Below, piece by piece: positions 8,971 to 17,815 of a DNA stretch of 36,991 nucleotides. The DNA is from Oscillospiraceae bacterium. GTDB lineage: Bacteria > Bacillota > Clostridia > Oscillospirales > Ruminococcaceae. Numbering within the stretch: the first letter of the stretch is position 1; the number at the start of each line of letters is the position of its first letter. The stretch is from the NCBI GenBank assembly GCA_022766825.1, contig JALEQE010000058.1, forward strand, positions 1 to 36,991, read 5' to 3'. A program made the translations under genes and the position numbers. Under the pieces are notes generated by a model. That model saw nothing but the letters and a program-made list of their open reading frames with translations, ran no database searches and was not told the DNA's origin.

Positions 8971-9046
8971 TGGAGCTGTTAATCAGATTTGAACTGATGA
9001 CCTCATCCTTACCAAGGATGTGCTCTACCAACTGAGCTATAACAGC
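8971..9046 (-). tRNA. tRNA-Thr (anticodon GGT), 3' CCA encoded
   Basis: Minus strand GCTGTTA...GCTCAGTTGGTAGAGC...CATCC-TTGGTAA-GGATG...TTCAAATC...TAACAGC-T-CCA forms a full cloverleaf. Confidence 0.97.
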
Positions 9047-9064
9047 AATTTCAACAACAGTAAT

Positions 9065-9093
9065 ATTATACCACGAGATTTTTGATTTGTCAA
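9065..9093 (-). promoter_or_regulatory. Promoter of tRNA-Thr
   Basis: Minus strand TTGACA-17 nt-TATAAT. Confidence 0.85.
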
Positions 9094-9114
9094 GGGGTAT
9101 TTTAAAAAATAATA

Positions 9115-9143
9115 TTGATTTTTTCTGGAAAATATGTTATAAT
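9115..9143 (+). promoter_or_regulatory. Promoter of remA and the downstream gene run
   Basis: TTGATT-17 nt-TATAAT upstream of remA. Confidence 0.7.
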
Positions 9144-9178
9144 TAAGAATATAGTTTTTAAAGGTAGGCGGTGAGGTT

Positions 9179-9418
9179 ATGCGGTTTATAAATATCGGTT
9201 TCGGAAACGCCGTGAACGCGGACAGGATTGTTGCTGTGGTAAGTCCGGAGGCCGCTCCCGTCAAGCGTATCATTCAGACGGCAAAGGATGACGGGTCTGC
9301 CGTCGACGCCACTTGCGGGCGAAAAACACGTTCCGTTATCATCTGTGACAGCGGTCACGTTATTTTGTCCGCTCTGCGCCCTGAATCGCTTGCGGGCAAG
9401 ACGGATGAAAACGCTTGA
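9179..9418 (+). CDS. remA: RemA/DUF370 family regulatory protein
   Basis: [29 protein letters not shown]...[24 protein letters not shown]; located just before gmk. Confidence 0.93.
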   Translation: MRFINIGFGNAVNADRIVAVVSPEAAPVKRIIQTAKDDGSAVDATCGRKTRSVIICDSGHVILSALRPESLAGKTDENA

Positions 9419-9436
9419 ATGAAAGTGGGGTTTGTT

Positions 9437-10036
9437 ATGCAAAAAGGTTCTCTTTTTGTGGTATCTGCTCCTGCGGGTTGCGGCAAGGATACCATTTTAA
9501 ACGAATTGTTGAAGAAAACGGATAAGGCGGGTTACGCCGTTTCGGCGACAACTCGTGCGCCCCGTGAGGGCGAAGTGAACGGCGTTCACTATCATTTTCT
9601 CACGCGTGAAGAATTTGAACGCAGGATTGCCGAAAAGGAAGTGCTTGAATACACCGAATACTGCGGTAATTATTACGGCACTTTGCGCAAAAGCGTCAAC
9701 GATTTGCTGAACGAGGGCAAGGACGCGATACTTAAAATCGAAGTCGAGGGCGCGATGAACATAAAAAAACTTTTCCCCGAGGCTTGCCTTGTGTTTATTC
9801 TCCCGCCGAGTTGGGAAGTGCTTGAAAAACGTCTGCGCGACAGAGGTACGGAAACGGAAGATAAAATCGTTGAGCGTACAAAGCAAGCGCATAATGAGGT
9901 TAAGTTCGCCAAAAATTACGATTATTTGATAGTAAACGATGAACTTGAAAACGCCGTTTCGGATTTACTCGCGGTTATGAGAGCCGAAAAGCTCCGCCGC
10001 GCACGCAATGACGAACTTTTGGCGCAGTTTAACTGA
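9437..10036 (+). CDS. gmk: Guanylate kinase
   Basis: SAPAGCGKDTI P-loop, SATTRAPREGEVNGVHYHFL; start set after GTGGGG SD. Confidence 0.97.
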   Translation: MQKGSLFVVSAPAGCGKDTILNELLKKTDKAGYAVSATTRAPREGEVNGVHYHFLTREEFERRIAEKEVLEYTEYCGNYYGTLRKSVNDLLNEGKDAILKIEVEGAMNIKKLFPEACLVFILPPSWEVLEKRLRDRGTETEDKIVERTKQAHNEVKFAKNYDYLIVNDELENAVSDLLAVMRAEKLRRARNDELLAQFN

Positions 10037-10065
10037 TAGTTTGTTTCGCAGAAAGGTTGAGTGGA

Positions 10066-12468
10066 TTGTTCGCACAGGTCGCCGTTGAAAATACGCTTTA
10101 CGCATTCGATATGCTGTATTCGTATGAGATACCGCAAAGCCTTTCGGATAAAGTAGCCGCAGGAAAGCGCGTTGTCGTGCCGTTCGGGCGGGGTAACAAA
10201 AAGCGTATCGGGCTTGTTTTCCGAGTAAGCGGGGACTGCCCGAACACCAAAACAAAGCCCGTTGACGCAGTAATCGACGAACAGCCCGTGCTGTCCGACG
10301 AACTTCTGAACCTTTGCGTTTGGTTGCGCGACAATACTTTCTGCACCTATTTTGACGCTTTCAGAACGATTTTGCCGCCCGGATTGGGATATTCGCTGAA
10401 AACACTTTACACGCTACCGGAGAATTTTGACGGTGTGCTTTCCGATAAAGAGCAGACGTTTACGGACGTACTGAAAAAAGCTGATAAAGAAACCTTTGCC
10501 GCTCTTATTGCGGCAAATCCTGCGTTGGTGAAGTCGCTTTGCGGCAAGGGCGCACTGACGGAACAAACCTCGGTAAAGCGGCGCGTTGGTGATGAAAGCG
10601 TGCGTATGGTGCGGGTGCGCGAGGAATATGACGAGAAACTCACGCCGAAACAAAAAGCGGTTGTGGATTTTTTGACGGAAGTCGGTTCGGCGAGCGTTCA
10701 CGAAACAAGCTACGGTTGCGGAGTTTCCGAGGCGGTCGTGAAAAGGCTTATCGAAAAAAAAATTCTCGAAATGTTTGATAACGTAATTTTCCGAACGGAA
10801 ACCGCCGAAATCGCCGTTGGAAATCCCGAAAACATTGTGTTTTCAAAGAAACAACAGGAAGTGTTTGACGGGCTTTTGGAACTTATGAACTCCGAAAAAC
10901 CGCAGTGTGCTTTGTTACGCGGCGTTACAGGGAGCGGAAAGACTTCCGTGTTCATACGGTTGATAAACGAGGCGTTAAAGCAGGGAAAAACCGCTTTAAT
11001 GCTTGTTCCCGAAATATCGCTTACGCCGCAGATGGTGGGACAATTCAGACGACTTTTCGGAAACGAGGTCGCGCTTATGCACAGTTCGCTGTCGCTTGGC
11101 GAGCGAGCCGACGAATACCGCCGTATACGCGACGGAAAGGCGCATATCGTTATCGGAACGCGCAGCGCGGTGTTCGCGCCCGTGCGAAATCTCGGTCTTG
11201 TCGTTATCGATGAAGAGGGCGAGGGAACGTATAAATCTGAGAGTTCGCCCCGTTATCACGCGAGGGACGTTGCTAAACAACGCTGTTTTGCACAGAACGC
11301 GCTTTTGCTGTTGGCAAGTGCAACGCCGTCTTTGGAAAGCTATTATTTTGCGCGGCAGGGAAGATACAAGCTGTTTGAGATAAACGAACGATATAATAAT
11401 GCGGTTTTGCCTGACGTATACATTATAAATATGCAGGAAGAACGGCAGATCGGCAATATGTCAACTTTTTCAATGCCGCTTTTGGGTGAGCTTGAAGAAA
11501 ATCTGCGGCGCGGTGAGCAGTCTATACTTTTGCTGAACAGGCGAGGTTATCACACGTCAGTGCGCTGTCTTACCTGCGGAAAACCGATTGAGTGTCCAAA
11601 CTGTTCAATGCCGATGACCTATCACAAGGTAAACGACAGCGTAATCTGTCATTACTGCGGCTATATGCGGCGGCTTGATAAGGTTTGCCCCGCTTGCGGC
11701 GGGAAGTACTTCAATATGAAAGGCGAGGGTACTCAGCTTATCGAGGACGAAATCTCCGAAATGCTCCCGGCGGCGCGTGTTCTCAGAATGGACGCGGATA
11801 CCACTTCCACAAAGAACGCTTTCGAGAAGAATTTTTCGGCGTTCGGCAGGGGAGAGTATGATATTATGATAGGTACTCAGATGATAGCGAAAGGACTTGA
11901 TTTTCCGAATGTAACGCTTGTCGGAGTTCTCAAAACGGATAATCTGCTTTACGCCGCCGATTTTCGGGCATACGAGCGTACTTTTTCGTTGATAACGCAA
12001 GTTGTCGGACGAGCGGGACGAAGCGGCAAAAAGGGCAGGGCGATGATTCAAACTTTCAGCCCTGAGCATTATGTGATAAATCTTGCCGCCGCGCAAAATT
12101 ATCCCGCGTTCTTTGATGAAGAAATAGCACTTCGCGATGCGCAGTTTTATCCACCGTTCTGCGATGTGGTTACATTCGGGTTTTCGTGCGTGGATTCCGT
12201 AAAATGCTTTGCGGCGGCGAAAAAGTTCGCGGCTATGCTTGTTGAAAACGTGAAACCGTTCGGAAACCGCGTGCCGTTGAGAATACTTGGTCCCGCGCAA
12301 ACCATTGTCGGGAAAATCAACGGGCGGTATCGTCAGCAGCTGCTGGTGAAATGCCGCAACAGTGTTTCGCTGCGGGAAGTTGTCGAAAAAACGCTTAAAG
12401 ATGCGTATTCCGATGAGCTTTTTGGAAATGTCGGTTTTTATGCGGATATTAACGGTAATATAGATTAA
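10066..12468 (+). CDS. priA: Primosomal protein N' (PriA helicase)
   Basis: LLRGVTGSGKTSVF Walker A, VVIDEEGEGTYKSESSPRYHARDVA, Cys-rich zinc region; TTG at 10066 better spaced from AAAGG than TTG at 10057. Confidence 0.96.
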   Translation: MFAQVAVENTLYAFDMLYSYEIPQSLSDKVAAGKRVVVPFGRGNKKRIGLVFRVSGDCPNTKTKPVDAVIDEQPVLSDELLNLCVWLRDNTFCTYFDAFRTILPPGLGYSLKTLYTLPENFDGVLSDKEQTFTDVLKKADKETFAALIAANPALVKSLCGKGALTEQTSVKRRVGDESVRMVRVREEYDEKLTPKQKAVVDFLTEVGSASVHETSYGCGVSEAVVKRLIEKKILEMFDNVIFRTETAEIAVGNPENIVFSKKQQEVFDGLLELMNSEKPQCALLRGVTGSGKTSVFIRLINEALKQGKTALMLVPEISLTPQMVGQFRRLFGNEVALMHSSLSLGERADEYRRIRDGKAHIVIGTRSAVFAPVRNLGLVVIDEEGEGTYKSESSPRYHARDVAKQRCFAQNALLLLASATPSLESYYFARQGRYKLFEINERYNNAVLPDVYIINMQEERQIGNMSTFSMPLLGELEENLRRGEQSILLLNRRGYHTSVRCLTCGKPIECPNCSMPMTYHKVNDSVICHYCGYMRRLDKVCPACGGKYFNMKGEGTQLIEDEISEMLPAARVLRMDADTTSTKNAFEKNFSAFGRGEYDIMIGTQMIAKGLDFPNVTLVGVLKTDNLLYAADFRAYERTFSLITQVVGRAGRSGKKGRAMIQTFSPEHYVINLAAAQNYPAFFDEEIALRDAQFYPPFCDVVTFGFSCVDSVKCFAAAKKFAAMLVENVKPFGNRVPLRILGPAQTIVGKINGRYRQQLLVKCRNSVSLREVVEKTLKDAYSDELFGNVGFYADINGNID

Positions 12469-12504
12469 ATTCATCTTTTTTATAATTAAAGGAAGGATAC
12501 AGAT

Positions 12505-12978
12505 ATGGCATTAAGAGAAATACTTAAATTCGGAGATGACGCTCTGCGGAAAAAATGCAGACCCATCACTAAGTTTGATGACAGGCTGGGAGAACTTCTG
12601 GACGATTTGGAGGAAACCCTTATCTCGTCTGACGGTGTTGGTCTTGCGGCGCCGCAGGTCGGAATACTTCGTCGCGTTGCGGTTGTGAATGTACGCGATA
12701 ATCACGGAAATATTGAGCTTATCAATCCCGAAATCGTTGAGCAGAGCGGTTCACAGATGGGAAAAGAGGGGTGCTTGTCTGCGCCGAACGAGTGGGCGGA
12801 AGTAGAGCGTCCGAACAAAGTTACTGTAAGAGCGTTTGACCGTCACGGAAACGAGTTCACGATAACGGGCGAGGAACTTTTGGCGCGCGCATTTTGTCAC
12901 GAGATTGATCATCTTGACGGAGTATTGTTTATTGACCACGTTGAGAAAACAATTCCGCCGCGGGGAGATAAATTATGA
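12505..12978 (+). CDS. def: Peptide deformylase, first copy
   Basis: GVGLAAPQ, EGCLS and HEIDH motifs. Confidence 0.96.
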   Translation: MALREILKFGDDALRKKCRPITKFDDRLGELLDDLEETLISSDGVGLAAPQVGILRRVAVVNVRDNHGNIELINPEIVEQSGSQMGKEGCLSAPNEWAEVERPNKVTVRAFDRHGNEFTITGEELLARAFCHEIDHLDGVLFIDHVEKTIPPRGDKL

Positions 12979-13436
12979 TAAGAGAAATACTGAAATTCGG
13001 CGACCCGCTTTTGCGGCAGAAATGCGCGGAAGTTACCGAGTTTGACAGGGAACTCGGCATTCTGCTTGACGATATGTACGATACTATGCTGAAAGCAGAC
13101 GGTATCGGACTTGCCGCTCCGCAAGTGGGCGTTCTGAAACGAGTTATCGTTATTGACACAGGCGACAGCGGGCGCATTGAGCTTATCAATCCGATTATAA
13201 TGTCGATGTGGGGCAGTCAGTATGAGCCTGAGGGTTGTTTGTCGTGCGTTGGAAAGCGTGGAATTGTCAAACGCCCGATGCACGTCAGACTAAAAGCGCA
13301 AAATCGTTTCGGAAAGCCGATTAAACTGCACGGAAAAGCTCTTTTGGCGCGGGCGTTCTGTCACGAGACAGACCACCTGAACGGTATTCTTTATGAGGAC
13401 AAAGTAATCGAGTGGGTAGAGGAGGACGACAAATGA
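12975..13436 (+). CDS. def: Peptide deformylase, second tandem copy
   Basis: GIGLAAPQ, EGCLS and HETDH motifs; 4-nt overlap with upstream def. Confidence 0.95.
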   Translation: MIREILKFGDPLLRQKCAEVTEFDRELGILLDDMYDTMLKADGIGLAAPQVGVLKRVIVIDTGDSGRIELINPIIMSMWGSQYEPEGCLSCVGKRGIVKRPMHVRLKAQNRFGKPIKLHGKALLARAFCHETDHLNGILYEDKVIEWVEEDDK

Positions 13437-14374
13437 GAGTTGTGTTTATGGGAACGCCCGAATTTGCGGTTCAGAGCGCGGAAACAATACGTTCCGTGGG
13501 TCACGATGTGCAAGCCGTGTTCACTAAACCCGATAAGCCGAAAAACCGCGGAAAGCAGATTATGATGTCGCCCGTTAAGGAATGGGCTTTGAAACACGAT
13601 ATTCCCGTGTATCAGCCGAAATCGCTTCGCAAGGGTGATGACGCGGCGGAGAGCCTTCAAATTCTGCGCGAAATAAATCCCGATGTAATAGTTGTTATAG
13701 CTTACGGACAAATTCTGCCGAAAGAGGTGCTTGAACTTCCGAAATACGGTTGTATCAATGTTCACGCGTCCATACTGCCGAGATATCGCGGTGCGGCGCC
13801 CATTCAGCGGTCAATTCAGGACGGCTGTACGGAAACGGGTGTTACAACAATGAAAATGGACGAGGGAATTGACACAGGCGATTATATTATGCGCCGAAAA
13901 GTCGATATACCCAACGATATGACGGGTACGGAGCTTACGAAGGCGTTGTCGCAATGCGGCGCGGAGCTTATCGCGGAAACTTTATGCAAGCTGGAAAACA
14001 ACACCGCGCAATTCTGGAAACAGGAATACTGCGAGGACGCGACTTACGCTCAAATGATAACCAAAGAGGAACTGCACATTGATTTTTCAAAGCCCGCGAA
14101 ATACGTTTACGATACCATTCGGGCAATGGCGGACGAGCCGTGCTGTTATACGTTCCTTGACGGAAAGCGGATTAAAGTATACCGCGCGCGGCTTAACGGT
14201 CACGTTTCAAAGCTGTCTGCGGGAACGGTCGAGGACGAAAAAACGTTTTCGATTGTCTGCGGTGACGGCAACTGCGTCGAGCTTACCGAAATATGCCCCG
14301 AGGGCGGCAAGAGAATGTCCGCGGACGCTTTTCTGCGAGGAAAGAAACTCCAAAAAGGCGCGACTGTGGAATAA
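13433..14374 (+). CDS. fmt: Methionyl-tRNA formyltransferase
   Basis: MRVVFMGTPEFAVQSAETI, NVHASILPRYRGAAPIQRSI; ATGA overlap with def. Confidence 0.96.
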   Translation: MRVVFMGTPEFAVQSAETIRSVGHDVQAVFTKPDKPKNRGKQIMMSPVKEWALKHDIPVYQPKSLRKGDDAAESLQILREINPDVIVVIAYGQILPKEVLELPKYGCINVHASILPRYRGAAPIQRSIQDGCTETGVTTMKMDEGIDTGDYIMRRKVDIPNDMTGTELTKALSQCGAELIAETLCKLENNTAQFWKQEYCEDATYAQMITKEELHIDFSKPAKYVYDTIRAMADEPCCYTFLDGKRIKVYRARLNGHVSKLSAGTVEDEKTFSIVCGDGNCVELTEICPEGGKRMSADAFLRGKKLQKGATVE

Positions 14375-14410
14375 TTGCCGCGAAAAATGATTTTCAAAGG
14401 AGAAAACGCT

Positions 14411-15727
14411 ATGAGTGACGCGCGGACAACTGTCGCCAAACTGCTGATGAGAGTGGAAAGCGGCGGTTCGTATTCAAATATTCTGCTTGACCACACGTTC
14501 GCGGCATCCGAGCTTTCGGAGCGTGACAAGGCGTTCGCGGCGGCATTGTTTTACGGCGTTATCGAACGTCGGTTGACGCTTGATTATGTCATTGAAAAGA
14601 ACAGCAGTCTGCCTTTTTCAAAGTTGGACAAGAACGCCGTAATTGTTCTGCGAATGGGACTGTATCAACTTTTGTATATGCCGTCCGTGCCCGAAAGCGC
14701 GGCGGTGAACGAAAGCGTTAAGCTGTGCAAAAAGCTGAAACTGTTCCACGCGGCGGGTTTTGTGAACGGACTTCTGCGCAATTTCGTGCGGCAGGGGAAA
14801 AAGCTCAATTTTGACGGCTTGAACCCCGCCGAAAGGCTTTCCGTGGAGTTTTCGTGTCCGAAAAGGCTCACCGAAAAGTGGACGAGCGAATACGACGTTG
14901 AAAGTGCGCGGAAAATCCTCGAAGCGTCTATCGGCGCGCCGCCGATTTACGCGCGCGTCAACACGACAAAGGTTTCGGAGGACGAGCTTGTCGGTCTGCT
15001 GAAAAAAGAGGGTATAAAAGCGGAAGTTTTCCCGCGGCTTGCGGGGTGCGTCCGCTTGGAAAAAACGGGCGATATCGAGAAGTCGAAAGCGTTTAAGGAC
15101 GGGCTTTTTCACATTCAGGACGTATCAAGTCAGCTTTGCTGTCTGACTTTGCACCCTATAGTCAACGAAACCGTGCTTGACATTTGCGCCGCGCCCGGCG
15201 GAAAATCGTTCACAATGGCGGAGCTTATGGGCAACAACGGGCGGGTTATCGGTATGGACTTGTACGAACACCGCGTAAAGTTAATCGAAGAAGGCGCGAA
15301 ACGCTTGGGGCTGCGCATTGTCGAACCGCGCGTGAATAATGCCGTAAGTTTCAACGAGGAACTGCCGCAGGCGGACAAAGTGCTTTGCGACGTGCCGTGT
15401 TCGTGTTTGGGGACAATTCGCCGCAAGCCCGAAATAAAATACAAGGACGAGGACGTTTCCGAGTTGCCGCGCTTGCAGAGAGCGATACTCGAAATATCGT
15501 CGCGCTATGTGAAAGTCGGCGGCACGCTTGTTTACTCGACCTGCACGCTTTCCAAAGCGGAAAACGAGGGCGTCGCGGAAGATTTCGCGCGTTCACACGA
15601 GGACTTTTCGCCGATTGTTCAGAACGTCCCGTATGACGGTGCGCAAAATTCGTTTATGAGAACGTATTTCCCCGAAAAAGATGGTGGCGACGGCTTTTTT
15701 ACGGCATCGTTTCGCCGTGTGAAGTAG
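14411..15727 (+). CDS. rsmB: 16S rRNA (cytosine-C5) methyltransferase RsmB
   Basis: NusB-like N-terminus, DICAAPGGKSFTMAELM, CDVPCSCLGTIRRKPEIK; SD AAAGGAG upstream. Confidence 0.93.
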   Translation: MSDARTTVAKLLMRVESGGSYSNILLDHTFAASELSERDKAFAAALFYGVIERRLTLDYVIEKNSSLPFSKLDKNAVIVLRMGLYQLLYMPSVPESAAVNESVKLCKKLKLFHAAGFVNGLLRNFVRQGKKLNFDGLNPAERLSVEFSCPKRLTEKWTSEYDVESARKILEASIGAPPIYARVNTTKVSEDELVGLLKKEGIKAEVFPRLAGCVRLEKTGDIEKSKAFKDGLFHIQDVSSQLCCLTLHPIVNETVLDICAAPGGKSFTMAELMGNNGRVIGMDLYEHRVKLIEEGAKRLGLRIVEPRVNNAVSFNEELPQADKVLCDVPCSCLGTIRRKPEIKYKDEDVSELPRLQRAILEISSRYVKVGGTLVYSTCTLSKAENEGVAEDFARSHEDFSPIVQNVPYDGAQNSFMRTYFPEKDGGDGFFTASFRRVK

Positions 15728-15742
15728 ATTGGAGATGATTTG

Positions 15743-16768
15743 ATGGAGAAAATCGATATTTTGTCGCTCACAAAAGACGAATTGGCGGCGGAAATCGAGA
15801 AAATGGGCGAGAAAAGTTATCGCGCAAAGCAAATTTACGATTGGCTGCACGTAAAAAAAGCGACGGATTTCTCTCAAATGTCTAATCTATCTGCACAATT
15901 TCGGGATAAATTATCGGAAAAATTTTGTATAAAATCGCTGAAAATTAAAAAAAGACTTGTCAGCAAGGTGGATAATACTGTAAAATATCTGTATGGGTTG
16001 CCCGACGGCGAGGCAGTCGAGAGCGTTCTTATGGAATATCATCACGGCAACAGTCTGTGTATATCGTCGCAGGTGGGGTGCAAAATGGGTTGCCGTTTCT
16101 GCGCCTCGACAATCGCGGGTTGGGTGCGCAACCTTGAACCTTCCGAAATGTTGCTGCAGATTTACGAAACGGAGCGCGACAGCGGACGTCACGTTGACAG
16201 CATTGTTATGATGGGTATCGGTGAGCCGCTCGATAACTTTGACAACGTGGTGAAGTTCCTCACGATTCTCAATTCGGGCGGCGAGGGAATGAGCCTACGG
16301 CACTTGTCGCTTTCAACGTGCGGAGTGGTCGATAAGATTTACAAGCTCGCCGAGTTAAAGCTCGGTGTGACGCTCTCCATTTCACTCCACGCCGCGACAA
16401 ACGAAAAGCGCAGTGCGATTATGCCGATAAACAACCGCTTTAATCTTCAAACGCTTATGAAAGCGTGCGACGATTATTTCAAAATAACGGGCAGGCGTAT
16501 TTCGTTCGAGTATTCGCTGATTGAGGGCGTAAACGATACGGACGAGAGCGCCGATGAACTTATTGCCCTGTTGGGCGGGAAAAACTGTCACGTCAATCTT
16601 ATTCCGATAAACGAGATTAAAGAACGTGATTTCAAGAAAAGCCGTTTTGTGGAACGGTTTCAAAAGCGCCTTACGGACGCGGGGCTGAACGCCACCGTTC
16701 GCCGAACATTGGGCGCGGACATCAGCGCGGCTTGTGGGCAGCTCCGCCGTGACGATGCCGAAAACTGA
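15743..16768 (+). CDS. rlmN: Dual-specificity RNA methyltransferase RlmN (radical SAM)
   Basis: CKMGCRFCAST radical SAM motif, MMGIGEPLDNFDNV, TVRRTLGADISAACGQL. Confidence 0.96.
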   Translation: MEKIDILSLTKDELAAEIEKMGEKSYRAKQIYDWLHVKKATDFSQMSNLSAQFRDKLSEKFCIKSLKIKKRLVSKVDNTVKYLYGLPDGEAVESVLMEYHHGNSLCISSQVGCKMGCRFCASTIAGWVRNLEPSEMLLQIYETERDSGRHVDSIVMMGIGEPLDNFDNVVKFLTILNSGGEGMSLRHLSLSTCGVVDKIYKLAELKLGVTLSISLHAATNEKRSAIMPINNRFNLQTLMKACDDYFKITGRRISFEYSLIEGVNDTDESADELIALLGGKNCHVNLIPINEIKERDFKKSRFVERFQKRLTDAGLNATVRRTLGADISAACGQLRRDDAEN

Positions 16769-16784
16769 TAAAGGATGTGATTCT

Positions 16785-17522
16785 ATGAATGTTTACACGC
16801 AAACGGATATAGGGCTTGCCCGCACCGAAAATCAGGATAATGTGTGGGGTGAAATGCTTTCACCAACAGTGTGCGCCGCTGTTCTGTGCGATGGTATGGG
16901 CGGCGAAAGCGAAGGCGGGCTTGCCAGTACGATTGCCGTTGACGTTGTTTCAAAACGCATTAAAGAAAACTTCAACGAGATGATGAATAGAAATTCGGTG
17001 AGAAATTTGTTGATCACATCGGTTATCGCTGCAAATTCCTATGTATGGGATACTGCCAGAACAAAGGTTCACGAGGTTATGGGAACAACGTGTGTTGCGG
17101 CGATTGTTTTCGGCGGCACGGCATATATTGTTAATGTGGGCGATTCACGCGCGTATCATCTGTTTTCGCAGGGCGACGATGAGTGTATTCGTCAGATAAC
17201 GAAGGACCACACGCACGTTCAGGAATTGCTTGACCGCGGCGAGATCACCGAGGAGATGATAAAAACTCACCCCGACCGTCACAAGATTACGCGTGCTATC
17301 GGCGCGGACGAGTCTGTGACGCCCGATTATTTTGAACTGCCGCTCAATCCCGATGACAGAATACTTTTGTGTTCCGACGGACTTTCCTCTTACGGAAACG
17401 ATCTGGAAATACTTGACGTGTGTTTTGATATAAAATCTGAGGACTGCTGTGGCGAGCTTATCCGTTATGCGCTCAGAAAAGGCGGTCACGATAACATCTC
17501 GGTGGCTCTTATTGTTCCGTAA
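16785..17522 (+). CDS. PP2C-family serine/threonine phosphatase (Stp/PrpC type)
   Basis: CDGMGGESEGGLAS, NVGDSRAYHL, LLCSDGLSSY, GGHDNISVALI; adjacent to prkC. Confidence 0.95.
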   Translation: MNVYTQTDIGLARTENQDNVWGEMLSPTVCAAVLCDGMGGESEGGLASTIAVDVVSKRIKENFNEMMNRNSVRNLLITSVIAANSYVWDTARTKVHEVMGTTCVAAIVFGGTAYIVNVGDSRAYHLFSQGDDECIRQITKDHTHVQELLDRGEITEEMIKTHPDRHKITRAIGADESVTPDYFELPLNPDDRILLCSDGLSSYGNDLEILDVCFDIKSEDCCGELIRYALRKGGHDNISVALIVP

Positions 17523-17690
17523 CGAAATTGTAATAATTTTTGGGAAATTGTACAAAAATATATAACGGGGCATTTGGTGTGTTGGAAAAATCGGAAAAAA
17601 ATCGACAGGTTTCACGTTATTTTTACTCAAAACTAAATTTTTTTCACGCTTTTCGGGACAAATTATCACCCCGTTTTCGTTTTGCCGATA

Positions 17691-17719
17691 TTGACTTTTT
17701 CGGAAATTAGTGGTATTAT
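17691..17719 (+). promoter_or_regulatory. Promoter of prkC
   Basis: TTGACT-17 nt-TATTAT about 100 nt upstream of prkC. Confidence 0.65.
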
Positions 17720-17815
17720 TACATTGGAATAGTTCCATTTAATGTGGTTTGTATTAGTATATTTCGCGCTCGTACCATACGTCGGGCGCAGAGGGATTTC
17801 CCGCTGAATTAAAGT

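Noticed and set aside
11605-12474. 289-aa minus-strand ORF opposite priA
   Set aside because: Antisense shadow of a clear helicase gene.
17523-17690. Riboswitch between the PP2C gene and prkC promoter
   Set aside because: AT-rich with only a distant 7-bp AACGGGG/CCCCGTT match; no known riboswitch consensus.
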